Of a DNA stretch of 64,000 nucleotides, positions 44,627 to 57,954 are shown in pieces (the stretch's first letter is position 1; each line of letters begins with the position of its first letter). Under the pieces are notes generated by a model. It did not search any database. It was not told where the DNA came from and saw only the letters and a program-made list of their open reading frames with translations. Source of the DNA: Cyrtodaria siliqua (Eukaryota; Mollusca; Bivalvia; Adapedonta; Hiatellidae); contig JAWPHD010010205.1 in the NCBI GenBank assembly GCA_037043455.1, positions 32,104 through 96,103 of the forward strand, given 5' to 3'. The position numbers and the translations under genes are program-made.

Positions 44627-47600
44627 CCCACTGCGTGTTGAGGCACACACTCACATGCAGGCCAGTAGCTACGCTGAGTCCTAGGACGTATTGTTATGGC
44701 ACACACTCACATGCAGGCCAGTAGCAACACTGAGTCCTAGTACGTAATGTTATGGCACACACTCGCATGCAGGCCAGTAGCAACGCTGAGTCCTAGTACG
44801 TAATGTTATGGCACACACTCGCATGCAGGCCCGTAGCTACGCTGCATCCTAGTACGTATTGTTATGGTACACACTCGCATGCAGGCCATTAGCTACGCTG
44901 AGTCCTAGTACCTATTGTTATGGCCAGTAGCTACGCTGAGTCCTAGTACGTATTGTTATGGCACACACTCGCATGCAGGCCAGTATCTACGCTGAATCCT
45001 AGTACGTATTGTTATGGCACACACTCACATGCAGGCCGGTAGCTACGCTGAGTCCTAGTACGTATTGTTATGGCACACACTCACATGCAGGCCAGTAGCA
45101 ACACTGAGTCCTAGGACGTATTGTTATGGCACACACTCACATGCAGGCCAGTAGCTACGCTGAGTCCTTGGACGTATTGTTATGGCACACACTCACATGC
45201 AGGCCAGTAGCTACGCTGAGTCCTGGGACGTATTGTTATGGCACACACTCACATGCAGGCCAGTAGCTACGCTGAGTCCTGGGACGTATTGTTATGGCAC
45301 ACACTCACATGCAGGCCAGTAGCTACGCTGAGTCCTAGGACGTATTGTTATGGCACATACTCACGTGCAGGCCTGTAGCTACGCTGAGTCCTTGGACGTA
45401 TTGTTATGGCACACACTCACATGCAGGTCAGTAGCTACGCTGAGTCCTGGGACGTATTGTTATGGCACACACTCACAGGCAGGCCGGTAGCTACGCCGAG
45501 TCCAAGGACGTATTGTTATGTCACACACTCACAGGCAGGCCGGTAGCTACGCCGAGTTCAAGGACATATTGTTATGGCACACACTCACAGGCAGGCCGGT
45601 AGCTACGCCGAGTCCAAGGACGTATTGTTATGTCACACACTCACAGGCAGGCCATTAGCTACGCTGAGTCCTAGGACATATTGTTATGGCACACACTCAC
45701 AGGCAGGCCAGTAGCTACGCCGAGTCCTAGGACATATTGTTATGGCACACACTAACATGCAGGCCAGTAACTACGCTGAGTCCTAGGACGTATTGTTATG
45801 GCACATACTCACATGCAGGCCAGTAGCTACGCTGTGTCCTTAGACGTATTGTTATGGCACACACTCACATGCAGGCCAGTAGCTACGCTGAGTCCTAGGA
45901 CGTATTGTTATGGTACACACTCACATGCAGGTCAGTAGCTACGCTGAGTCCTAGGACGTATTGTTATGGCTCAAACTCACAGGCAGGCCAGTAGCTACGC
46001 TAAGTCCTTGGACGTATTGTTATGGCACACACTCACATGCAGGCCAGTAGCTACGCTGAGTCCTGGGACGTATTGTTATGGCACACACTCACATGCAGGC
46101 CAGTAGCTACGCTGAGTCCTAGGACGTATTGTTATGGCACATACTCACGTGCAGGCCTGTAGCTACGCTGAGTCCTTGGACGTATTGTTATGGCACACAC
46201 TCACATGCAGGTCAGTAGCTACGCTGAGTCCTGGGACGTATTGTTATGGCACACACTCACAGGCAGGCCGGTAGCTACGCCGAGTCCAAGGACGTATTGT
46301 TATGGCACACACTCACAGGCAGGCCATTAGCTACGCTGAGTCCTAGGACATATTTTTATGGCACACACTCACAGGCAGGCCAGTAGCTACGCCGAGTCCT
46401 AGGACATATTGTTATGGCACATACTCACATGCAGGCCAGTAGCTACGCCGAGTCCAAGGACGTATTGTTATGTCACACACTCACAGGCAGGCCGGTAGCT
46501 ACGCCGAGTTCAAGGACATATTGTTATGGCACACACTCACAGGCAGGCCGGTAGCTACGCCGAGTCCAAGGACGTATTGTTATGTCACACACTCACAGGC
46601 AGGCCATTAGCTACGCTGAGTCCTAGGACATATTGTTATGGCACACACTCACAGGCAGGCCAGTAGCTACGCCGAGTCCTAGGACATATTGTTATGGCAC
46701 ACACTAACATGCAGGCCAGTAGCTACGCTGAGTCCTAGGACGTATTGTTATGGCACATACTCACATGCAGGCCAGTAGCTACGCTGTGTCCTTAGACGTA
46801 TTGTTATGGCACACACTCACATGCAGGCCAGTAGCTACGCTGAGTCCTAGGACGTATTGTTATGGTACACACTCACATGCAGGTCAGTAGCTACGCTGAG
46901 TCCTAGGACGTATTGTTATGGCTCAAACTCACAGGCAGGCCAGTAGCTACGCTAAGTCCTTGGACGTATTGTTATGGCACACACTCACATGCAGGCCAGT
47001 AGCTACGCTGTGTCCTTAGACGTATTGTTATGGCACACACTCTCATGCACGCCAGTAGCTACGCTGAGTCCTAGGACGTATTGTTATGGTACACACTCAC
47101 ATGCAGGTCTGTAGCTACGCTGAGTCCTAGGGCGTATTGTTATGGCTCACACTCACAGGCAGGCCAGTAGCTACGCTGAGTCCTTGGACGTATTGTTATG
47201 GCACACACTCACATGCAGGCCAGTAGCTACGCTGAGTCCTAGGACGTATTGTTATGGCACATACTCACGTGCAGGCCTGTAGCTACGCTGAGTCCTAGGA
47301 CGTATTGTTATGGCACACACCCACATGCAGGCCAGTAGCTACGCTGAGTCCTAGGACGTATTATTATGGCACATACTCACATGCAGGCCGGTAGCTACGC
47401 TGAGTCCTAGGACGTATTGGTATGGCACACACTCACATGCAGGCCAGTAGCAACGCCGTGTCCTAGGCAGTATTGATCCACTGCTTGTTATGGCACACAC
47501 TCACATGCAGGCCAGTAGCTACGCCGAGTCCTAGGACGTATTGTTATGGCACACACTCACAGGCAGGCCGGTAGCTACGCCGAGTCCACGGACGTATTGT

Positions 47601-50600
47601 TATGTCACACACTCACAGGCTGGCCATTAGCTGCGCTGAGTCCTAGGACGTATTGTTATGGCGCACACTCACAGGCAGACCAGTAGCTACGCCGAGTCCT
47701 AGGACGTATTGTTATGGCACATACTCACATGCAGGCCAGTAGCTACGCCGAGTCCACGGACGTATTGTTATGTCACACACTCACAGGCTGGCCATTAGCT
47801 GCGCTGAGTCCTAGGACGTATTGTTATGGCACATACTCACGTGCAGGCCTGTAGCTACGCTGAGTCCTAGGACGTATTGTTATGGCACATACTCACATGC
47901 AGGCCTGTAGCTACGCTGAGTCCTAGAACGTATTGTTATGGCACATACTCACGTGCAGGCCTGTAGCTACGCTGAGTCCTTGGAAGTATTGTTATGGCAC
48001 ACACTCACATGCAGGCCAGTAGCTACGCTGAGTCTTGGGACGTATTGTTATGTCACACACTCACAGGCAGGCCATTAGCTACGCTGAGTCCTAGGACATA
48101 TTGTTATGACACACACTCACAGGCAGGCCAGTAGCTACGCCGAGTCCTAGGACATATTGTTATGGCACATACTCACATGCAGGCCAGTAGCTACGCCGAG
48201 TCCAAGGACGTATTGTTATGTCACACACTCACAGGCAGGCCGGTAGCTACGCCGAGTCGAAGGACATATTGTTATGGCACACACTCACAGGCAGGCCAGT
48301 AGCTACGCTGAGTCCTAGGACGTATTGTTATGGTACACACTCACTTGCAGGTCTGTAGCTACGCTGAGTCCTAGGACGTATTGTTATGGCTCACACTCAC
48401 AGGCAGGCCAGTAGCTACGCTGAGACCTGGACGTATTGTTATGGCACACACTCACATGCAGGCCAGTAGCTACGCTGAGTCCTAGGACGTATTGTTATGG
48501 CACATACTCACGTGCAGGCCTGTAGCTACGCTGAGTCCTTGGATGTATTGTTATGGCACACACTCACATGCAGGCCAGTACCTACGCTGAGTCTTGGGAC
48601 GTATTGTTATGTCACACACTCACAGGCAGGCCATTAGCTACGCTGAGTCCTAGGACATATTGTTATGGCACACACTCACAGGCAGGCCAGTAGCTACGCC
48701 GAGTCCTAGGACATATTGTTATGGCACATACTCACATGCAGGCCAGTAGCTACGCCGAGTCCAAGGACGTATTGTTATGTCACACACTCACAGGCAGGCC
48801 GGTAGCTACGCCGAGTCCAAGGACATATTGTTATGGCACACACTCACAGGCAGGCCAGTAGCTACGCTGAGTCCTAGGACGTATTGTTATGGTACACACT
48901 CACTTGCAGGTCTGTAGCTACGCTGAGTCCTAGGACGTATTGTTATGGCTCACACTCACAGGCAGGCCAGTAGCTACGCTGAGTCCTAGGACGTATTGTT
49001 ATGGAACACACTCACATGCAGGCCAGTAGCTACGCTGAGTCCTAGGACGTATTGTTATGGCACATACTCACGTGCAGGCCTGTAGCTACGCTGAGTCCTA
49101 GGACGTATTGTTATGGCACACACCCACATGCAGGCCAGTAGCTACGCTAAGTCCTAGGACGTATTGTTATGGCACACACTCACATGCAGGCCGGTAGCTA
49201 CGCTGAGTCCTAGGACGTAATGGTATGGCACACACTCACATGCAGGCCTTTAGCAACGCCGTGTCCTAGGCAGTATTGATCCACTGCTTGTTATGGCACA
49301 CACTCACATGCAGGCAAGTAGCTACGCCGAGTCCTAGGACGTATTGTTATGGCACACACTCACAGGCAGGCCGGTAGCTACGCCGAGTCCAAGGACGTAT
49401 TGTTATGTCACACACTCACAGGCTGGCCATTAGCTACGCTGAGTCCTAGGACGTATTGGTATGGCGCACACTCACAGGCAGACCAGTAGCTACGCCGAGT
49501 CCTAGGACATATTGTTATGGCACACACTCACATGCAGGCCAGTAGCTACGCTGAGTCCTGGGACGTATTGTTATGGCACACACTCACATGCAGGCCAGTA
49601 GCTACGCTGAGTCCTAGGACGTATTATTATGGCACATACTCACATGCAGGCCGGTAGCTACGCTGAGTCCTAGGACGTATTGTTATGGCACACACTCACA
49701 TGCAGGCCAGTAGCTACGCTGAGTCCTGGGACGTATTGGTATGGCACACACTCACATGCAGGCCAGTAACTACACTGAGTCCTAGGGCGTATTATTATGT
49801 CACACACTCACAGGCAGGCCGGTAGCTACGCTGAGTCCTAGGATGTATTGTTATGGCACATACTCACGTGCAGGCCTGTAGCTATGCTGAGTCCTTGGAC
49901 GTATTGTTATGGCACACACTCACATGCAGGCCTGTAACTACGCTGAGTCCTGGGACGAATTGTTATGGCACACACTCACATGCAGGCCAGTAGCTACGCT
50001 GAGTCCTAGGATGTATTGTTATGGCACATACTCACGTGCAGGCCTGTAGCTATGCTGAGTCCTTGGACGTATTGTTATGGCACACACTCACATGCAGGCC
50101 AGTAGCTACGCTGAGTCCTGGGACGTATTGTTATGTCACACACTTACAGGCAGGCTATTAGCTACGCTGAATCCTAGGACGTATTGTTATGGCACACACT
50201 CACAGGCAGGCCAGTAGCTACGCCGAGTCCTAGGACATATTGTTATGGCACATACTCACATGCAGGCCAGTAGCTACGCCGAGTCCAAGGACGTATTGTT
50301 ATGTCACACACTCACAGGCAGGCCGGTAGCTACGCCGAGTCCAAGGACATATTGTTATGGCACACACTCACAGGCAGGCCGGTAGCTACGGCTAGTCCAA
50401 GGACGTATTGTTATGTCACACACTCACAGGCAGGCCATTAGCTACGCTGAGTCCTAGGACATATTGTTATGGCACACACTCACAGGCAAGCCAGTAGCTA
50501 CGCCGAGTCCTAGGACATATTGTTATGGCACACACTCACATGCAGGCCAGTAGCTACGTTGAGTCCTAGGACGTATTGTTATGGCACATACTCACGTGCA

Positions 50601-53600
50601 GGCCTGTAGCTACGCTGAGTCCTTGGATGTATTGTTATGGCACACACTCACATGCAGGCCAGTAGCTACGCTGAGTCTTGGGACGTATTGTTATGTCACA
50701 CACTCTCAGGCAGGCCATTAGCTACGCTGAGTCCAAGGACATATTGTTATGGCACACACTCACAGGCAGGCCAGTAGCTACGCCGAGTCCTAGGACATAT
50801 TGTTATGGCACATACTCACATGCAGGCCAGTAGCTACGCCGAGTCCAAGGACGTATTGTTATGTCACACACTCACAGGCAGGCCGGTAGCTACGCCGAGT
50901 CCAAGGACATATTGTTATGGCACACACTCACAGGCAGGCCAGTAGCTACGCTGAGTCCTAGGACGTATTGTTATGGTACACACTCACTTGCAGGTCTGTA
51001 GCTACGCTGAGTCCTAGGACGTATTGTTATGGCTCACACTCACAGACAGGCCAGTAGCTACGCTGAGTCCTAGGACGTATTGTTATGGAACACACTCACA
51101 TGCAGGCCAGTAGCTACGCTGAGTCCTAGGACGTATTGTTATGGCACATACTCACGTGCAGGCCTGTAGCTACGCTGAGTCCTAGGACGTATTGTTATGG
51201 CACACACCCACATGCAGGCCAGTAGCTACGCTAAGTCCTAGGACGTATTGTTATGGCACACACTCACATGCAGGCCGGTAGCTACGCTGAGTCCTAGGAC
51301 GTAATGGTATGGCACACACTCACATGCAGGCCTTTAGCAACGCCGTGTCCTAGGCAGTATTGATCCACTGCTTGTTATGGCACACACTCACATGCAGGCC
51401 AGTAGCTACGCCGAGTCCTAGGACGTATTGTTATGGCACACACTCACAGGCAGGCCGGTAGCTACGCCGAGTCCAAGGACGTATTGTTATGTCACACACT
51501 CACAGGCTGGCCATTAGCTACGCTGAGTCCTAGGACGTATTGTTATGGCGCACACTCACAGGCAGACCAGTAGCTACGCCGAGTCCTAGGACATATTGTT
51601 ATGGCACACACTCACATGCAGGCCAGTAGCTACGCTGAGTCCTGGGACGTATTGTTATGGCACACACTCACATGCAGGCCAGTAGCTACGCTGAGTCCTA
51701 GGACGTATTATTATGGCACATACTCACATGCAGGCCGGTAGCTACGCTGAGTCCTAGGACGTATTGTTATGGCACACACTCACATGCAGGCCAGTAGCTA
51801 CGCTGAGTCCTGGGACGTATTGGTATGGCACACACTCACATGCAGGCCAGTAACTACACTGAGTCCTAGGACGTATTATTATGTCACACACTCACAGGCA
51901 GGCCGGTAGCTACGCTGAGTCCTAGGATGTATTGTTATGGCACATACTCACGTGCAGGCCTGTAGCTATGCTGAGTCCTTGGACGTATTGTTATGGCACA
52001 CACTCACATGCAGGCCAGTAACTACGCTGAGTCCTGGGACGAATTGTTATGGCACACACTCACATGCAGGCCAGTAGCTACGCTGAGTCCTAGGATGTAT
52101 TGATATGGCACATACTCACGTGCAGGCCTGTAGCTATGCTGAGTCCTTGGACGTATTGTTATGACACACACTCACATGCAGGCCAGTAGCTACGCTGAGT
52201 CCTGGGACGTATTGTTATGTCACACACTCACAGGCAGGCTATTAGCTACGCTGAATCCTAGGACGTATTGTTATGGCACACACTCACAGGCAGGCCAGTA
52301 GCTACGCCGAGTCCTAGGACATATTGTTATGGCACATACTCACATGCAGGCCAGTAGCTACGCCGAGTCCAAGGACGTATTGTTATGTCACACACTCACA
52401 GGCAGGCCGGTAGCTACGCCGAGTCCAAGGACATATTGTTATGGCACACACTCACAGGCAGGCCGGTAGCTACGGCTAGTCCAAGGACGTATTGTTATGT
52501 CACACACTCACAGGCAGGCCATTAGCTACGCTGAGTCCTAGGACATATTGTTATGGCACACACTCACAGGCAGGCCAGTAGCTACGCCGAGTCCTAGGAC
52601 ATATTGTTATGGCACACACTCACATGCAGGCCAGTAGCTACGCTGAGTCCTAGGACGTATTGTTATGGCACATACTCACATGCAGGCCAGTAGCTACGCT
52701 GTGTCCTTAGACGTATTGTTGTGGCACACACTCACATGCAGGCCAGTAGCTACGCTGAGTCCTAGGACGTATTGTTATGGTACACACTCACATGCATGTC
52801 AGTAGCTACGCTGAGTCCTAGGACGTATTGTTATGGCTCACACTCACAGGCAGGCCAGTAGTTACGCTGAGTCCTTGGACGTATTGTTATGGCACACACT
52901 CACATGCAGGCCAGTAACTACACTGAGTCCTAGGACGTATTGTTATGGCACACACTCACATGCATGCCGGTAACTACGCTGAGTCCTGGGACGTATTGTT
53001 ATGGCACACACTCACATGCAGGCCAGTAGCTACGCTGTGTCCTTAGACGTATTGTTATGGCACACACTCACATGCAGGCCAGTAGCTACGCTGAGTCCTA
53101 GGACGTATTGTTATGGTACACACTCACATGCAGGTCAGTAGCTACGCTGAGTCCTAGGACGTATTGTTATGGCTCACACTCACAGGCAGGCCAGTAGCTA
53201 CGCTGAGTCCTTGGACGTATTGTTATGGCACACACTCACATGCAGGCCAGTAACTACACTGAGTCCTAGGGCGTATCATTATGGCACACACTCACATGCA
53301 TGCCGGTAACTACGCTGAGTCCTGGGACGTATTGTTATGGCACACACTCACATGCAGGCCAGTAGCTACGCTGAGTCCTTGGACGTATTGTTATGGCACA
53401 TACATGCAGGCCAGTAGCTACGCTGAGTCCTTGGACGTATTGTTATGGCACACACTCACATGCAGGCCAGTAGCTACTCTGGGTCCTGGGACGTATTGTT
53501 ATGGCACACACCCACATGCAGGCCGGTAGCTACGCTGAGTCCTATGACGTAATGTTATGGCACACACTCACATGCAGGCCAGTAGATACGCTGAGTCCTA

Positions 53601-54044
53601 GTACGTATTGTTATGGCATACACTCAGATGCAGGCCCGTACCTACGCTGAGTCCAAGGACGTATTGTTATGGCACCCACCCCACATGCAGGCCCGTAGCT
53701 ACGCTGAGTCCTAGGACGTAATGTTACGGCACACACCCACATGCAGGCCGGTAGCTACGCTGAGTCCTAGAACGTATTGTTATGGCACACACTCACATGC
53801 AGGCCCGTAGCTACGCTGAGTCCTAGAACGTATTGTTATGGCACACTCTCACATGCAGGCCCGTAGCTACGCTGAGTCCTAGGACGTATTGTTATGGCAC
53901 ACTCTCACATGCAGGCCCGTAGCTACGCTGTGTCCTAGAACGTAATGGTATGGCACACACTCACATGCAGGCCAGTAGCTACGCTGAGTCCTAGAACGTA
54001 TTGTTATGGCACACACTCACATGCAGTCCAATAGCTAGGCCGAG
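44627..54044. repeat. 56 bp satellite, large array (about 168 units) with higher-order structure
   Basis: Same unit as 41,006-41,955. The array starts with a long-type unit (ACCCACTGCGTGTTGAGGC) and ends in a decayed unit near 54,040. Variants fall into linked types, such as CACAGGCAGG with CGCCGAGTCCAAGG and TATGTCACAC, CACGTGCAGGCCTGTAG with TCCTTGG, and GGTACACACTCAC. A 952 bp block is repeated from about 45,488 and 46,440 (GAGTTCAAGG at 45,554 and 46,506; CTAAGTCCTTGG at 46,000 and 46,952). A 2,084 bp block repeats from about 48,440 and 50,525 to about 52,680. No coding capacity: 56 bp rotates the reading frame. Confidence 0.97.
48440..52680. repeat. 2,084 bp higher-order repeat, two full copies
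   Basis: Marker variants fall exactly 2,084 bp apart: CACTTGCAGGTCTG at 48,901 and 50,985; TCCTAGGCAGTATTGATCC at 49,264 and 51,348; GGCTAGTCCAAGG at about 50,389 and 52,473; TTGGATGTATTG at 48,539 and 50,623. 2,084 equals 37 units of 56 plus 12, the extra 12 being one long-type unit. A related segment begins at 47,461, offset by 1,803 (32 units plus 11). Confidence 0.93.
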
Positions 54045-54863
54045 GCACACAGAGGCAGTTGTCTTGGTAGACTTTTGGGAAGATACCAAACATTGAAGTA
54101 GGGATTGTAATGGAATATCAAATAAAGTCACTAAAATAGAATAAATCTATTTCTCTAACTTAAAATTGAAAATCTGGCACGGGAATGCACTAACAGAAAA
54201 TCACATGTATAATATAACAGTTTGTCCGGGGTACATTTCCTCAGACCCCGCTAGGCAGGGATTTCCCTCGGTTAAATTTCAGAGCTTGTTGATATATATG
54301 TATTGAATGGTCGATGTACTTACAAGGGTGCGTGCAACAGATCAATATTAGTACAGGCATTATATTAAAGTGGTCTACTATTTCAAGTAATGGGATTAAA
54401 TTCTACTATTTAATGGGATTAAATACCGGTGTTTAAAGTACATATTTTAAACCCGCATTATATACAGTCATACGTGTTATGAATGCAGATTAACTTTTTA
54501 ATCAGAAAAAAAATTAACACTTTAATGCGAATAGATGTGGGACGTTTTCAGAAACGCATATCATGCCTGGTATACATTTACAGTGGTAGGTTTAGACAGA
54601 TTAATTATATGATCGATACTAGATACAACCTTGTCGATTTCCAATCAATATATCCGCTATTTAATTTAAACAACCTTGTCAGATCGATAGTTCAAGTATA
54701 ACGACAGATAAAACTGCTGATTATGTCCTTTGATGAATAATCTAACTAATGTAATTTATTTTAATGTACCGTCGGCGATTTCAGATCCATTGATTGAGCC
54801 GCGTTTCAGTGTCTCGTTTTAAAGCAGGGTCGATATACATTAACATTTATTTATCGACTCTGT
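54045..54863. other. Unrecognised sequence
   Basis: No gene recognised. Short frames at 54,483-54,701 lack homology. Confidence 0.5.
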
Positions 54864-55335
54864 TTAAAGGGACCATGGGACTCCTGAAGTATTTATCAAG
54901 CATGGAAATTAGCGTCTCCATTTATTTACTCAGATTATTTCTTACTCTAAACCTGTTTGCGTATAATTAAAATAAAAAAGTTTGAGTTTTCACTTTTCCT
55001 TGCCTTTGTTGTGTTTCCAAATATAAACCATTATCTCAGAGCTTATTTGCTTCAGACAGCAGATTTTTTATTAAACGCTTTGAAAAGAAATAATACGCAA
55101 ATAAACGTGACAACATACCTTGTTTACACCAAAAAGGGTCGCTCAACGGCAGCACCGGATACTCCTCTAACGATGCAGACGTCAGCACTATGAGAGCGTA
55201 CTATATGCAAAATATAGCTTGCTTTATAATACTATACTTATAATTAATAGTATAAATGATTGAACAAATGCAAAAAATGTAGAAAAACTAAAGGAACGCC
55301 GAGAGATTTTAAAAAATCAAGATGTGTCCCTTTAA
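54864..55335. mobile_element. TTAA-AGGGAC MITE, longest copy (472 bp)
   Basis: Left end TTAAAGGGACCATGGGACTC, right end CAAGATGTGTCCCTTTAA. GAAATTAGCGTCTCCATTTA and CTAAACCTGTTTGCG near the left are the inverted counterpart of the 12.1 kb copy's right half, and GGAACGCCGAGAGATTTTAA near the right matches the 13.4 and 22.8 kb copies. The ~250 bp centre is not seen in the other copies and might be an insertion or the fuller form of the element. No transposase frame. Confidence 0.75.
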
Positions 55336-55546
55336 TACAGACGATAGTAAGATGGGGCATCGGTTTATATTCTCGTGGGGAAGCGGGCGATTGAACGCAT
55401 GGACCATGGTTTACAAAACCAACGGGATAACCATTAATCCCTTGTGCCGGATATGCAATCTCGGTCAAGACAATTTAGGTTGTATTCGTCATACACGTCA
55501 TAACATGATCGTGTATATTACCTTAATCTGTAATTAATACTACTAG
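55336..55546. other. Unrecognised open segment
   Basis: The plus strand is open for about 70 codons (55,322-55,537) but begins inside the MITE terminus and has no recognised domain, so a gene is not supported. Confidence 0.4.
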
Positions 55547-55550
55547 TTAG

Positions 55551-55581
<31 letters not shown>

Positions 55582-55735
55582 AAAATAAACAATAATAACA
55601 GTAATTATAATAATAAAAGGGTTAGTGTTATAATAATAATAGTAATAATAATAAAAATATTAATATTAATACAATAATAATAATATTATTAAAAATAAGT
55701 GATAATAATAGTAATAATAATAATAATAATAATTA
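55547..55735. repeat. (AAT)n-rich array
   Basis: Runs of AATAATAATAAT interrupted by ATTATTAAAAATAA and AGTAATAAT. The phrase TAATATTATTAAAAATAA occurs twice, about 120 bp apart. Confidence 0.9.
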
Positions 55736-56627
55736 TAGTTTTTTCTTACACAGAGATTTTTGTTACGGGTAGGTTCGATTATCAGAGATGGGAGGAGTTA
55801 CTGCTCACCAAAATAAAATAAAAAAAAAAATTAAAAATCCCATAGAGAGCAAATATTCCTGAAAATCGAGCCCATCCTTTGAATAATTGATTACATTTGA
55901 AAAGATATCAAGATATCTTCATCGTAGTCCATTTCATAAATACAAGTAAGCTATTCCAGTCAGGAAACGCTTTGCTGAAACGTGTGTTTGTTCAGTTTGT
56001 GTGTTTGGGTATTGTGCAGGCGCGTACCTGCCTATACGCGTAATGAAAATCTGAGATGCAAAACTTTTTTTACCGTATTTTTTACATTATTTGAACATAG
56101 CTGACATATGGAGCTTGTGTGGCATGACACTAGTTTACGCTTGCGTAGTAAAAATATCAAAATCTCTAATAAGAAAATCCGTGTATTTTTGGTTCATCTT
56201 TTTGCTACCAAAATCCAAAATACACCAAAACGCACAATTTGGCGTCTTTATTTTTATAAAAAGTCCTGGGAGCATGCACGGACCCCACTAGCACGATCAA
56301 ATCCAATCTTGCGTAACGGGAACAGGCCTCCAGGTACGCGCCTGTTGTGGAATGAAGAAATGTGACCAACACCCAACGCTGCAAGTGTCACCATACCACA
56401 CACTGTAGCTATATAAGTATTTCAAATTCATTATGTTATTTTTTACCGTATTTGATATCAACGTCTATAGCAATACAAGTATGAATTCTGTCATATCCGT
56501 TTTTAATGTATTTTGCTATTTAAAGCTATAATATCAGAGATTATACATGTTCACCGGTGTGCAATGATGATCTACCATATAGCTGTCAAGTGTGAAGGTG
56601 CCAATTCTTATGTTGAATATATATTAC
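55736..56627. other. Unrecognised sequence
   Basis: No gene supported. At 56,262-56,300 GGGAGCATGCACGGACCCCA resembles phrases common in marine invertebrate repeats, as does 14,100-14,118 (GATGCACGGACCCCAATTT). Confidence 0.45.
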
Positions 56628-56745
56628 TGCTGCTGCTATTACTACTACTACTACTACTCCTACTACTACTACTGCTACCACTGCTCTACTACTAATACTA
56701 CTACTACTGTTGCTGCTGTTGCTGCTGCTGCTACTACTAATATTA
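56628..56745. repeat. (CTA/CTG)n trinucleotide array
   Basis: CTGCTGCTATTACTACTACTA-type triplets for about 118 bp. Encodes only homopolymeric by-product peptides. Confidence 0.92.
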
Positions 56746-56787
56746 AATGGGTATTTTCATATCACACCCAATATCAGGCCTGAGACG

Positions 56788-56848
56788 CCATATCAGCCGG
56801 AGAGCTTTAGCTCGCAGCCGGAGAGCTTTAGTTCGAGCGCTGATATGG
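56788..56848. other. Hairpin with duplicated GCCGGAGAGCTTTAG
   Basis: CCATATCAGC (56,788-56,797) and GCTGATATGG (56,839-56,848) are exact reverse complements. Between them AGCCGGAGAGCTTTAG occurs twice, 21 bp apart. Possibly a small inverted-repeat element. Confidence 0.6.
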
Positions 56849-57370
56849 GACGATTAATATTCTCTATATAAATAACGTTGCAGTAATGGCAACTTTGCTA
56901 GTTTTCTTGACATGGGACTTTGGTTCTCTTTTGTCTAACAGCTTGGGTAATTACAAGTTGTCTTTATGGCATTTCTAAAATAGACGCTATATGTCTGAGG
57001 GCCTCATGGAAGATGTAATTGTTTCAAATGTGATTTCTCATCATATAAAGTATCTATTTTTATTTAAGTTTGTTTATGTTATGCTCTGATCAGATCTGGG
57101 AGGTTCATGTTTGAAATATAACACGTCGTTTGATATACCGTTTCGGACGTCCATTTACTGAATAATACGGTAAATTTTAACTATATTTTCGGGGTCAGGG
57201 TTATTCAGATGCCGAAGGCAGCTGATTCTTATATGATAAACACATATTTTGTGATGTTGAAAGGTTGCCATTTCACTTGCTGAAATGACATTTTCGTAAA
57301 CCAGTCTACTGAAATGTAGCATGTAGTCATTATTATTATATGTATATTAGCGTCGAAATATTCACTTTCC
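56849..57370. other. Unrecognised sequence
   Basis: ATCAGATCTGGGAGGTTCATG at 57,090 and the following 90 bp resemble 58,798-58,910 loosely, so an old dispersed repeat may be present. Confidence 0.4.
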
Positions 57371-57475
57371 TCTGTAGCGCAGTTGATTGAGGCGGTCGTG
57401 TTAGTGCCGGGGAAGGGAGGGTTCAAGACTGCTGATTTCCATTTCTTTTTTTTTTTCTTTTTTTTTTTTTTAAGT
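57371..57475 (+). mobile_element. tRNA-derived SINE head with T-rich tail
   Basis: TGTAGCGCAGTTGATTGAGG (A-box) and GAGGGTTCAAGACTGC (degraded B-box) lie about 50 bp apart, followed by a T-rich tract at 57,446-57,472. Body not recognised. Confidence 0.45.
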
Positions 57476-57954
57476 TTTTATTATTATGGTTTTCATTATT
57501 GCTAATGGTATGGTAGCATCAGTTTCTTTACATTTTTCACTTTGATAACACAGTCTTTTATATAATTACACATGGTAACAGTGAACAGTTTATATGTGTT
57601 GTAATGTACACGTTAACGCACACGTATCCCTTACATGTGAACACTTGTATTTCTGTCTGATGCGTACTTCTAGCAGGTCGTGTTAGAAGTTATCAGTATG
57701 TAAGGCATGTCAAGGTATTTGAACAGAAAAAAGCGAGGTCGCTCACATTGATTCAAAATGCATGGTAGGAAGAACTGATGGTAAAAATCGGGAAGAATGT
57801 AAGAAAAAAATGTCGTGGCGTGTTTATGTCTCAGTGACAACATTTTTTTTAAATATTGTTTTAACACCCGTGACTTGATCTATTATTATGTTAACTTTTA
57901 TATCGTATCAGATTCCAGTTCAGTGCGACTGTCCAGCAATACGGTCAATGGTGT
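57476..57954. other. Unrecognised sequence
   Basis: No gene recognised. Immediately to the right the minisatellite begins. Confidence 0.5.

Noticed and set aside
41006..54044. CRISPR array
   Set aside because: Units are head-to-tail with no unique spacers, in a eukaryotic context. It is a satellite.
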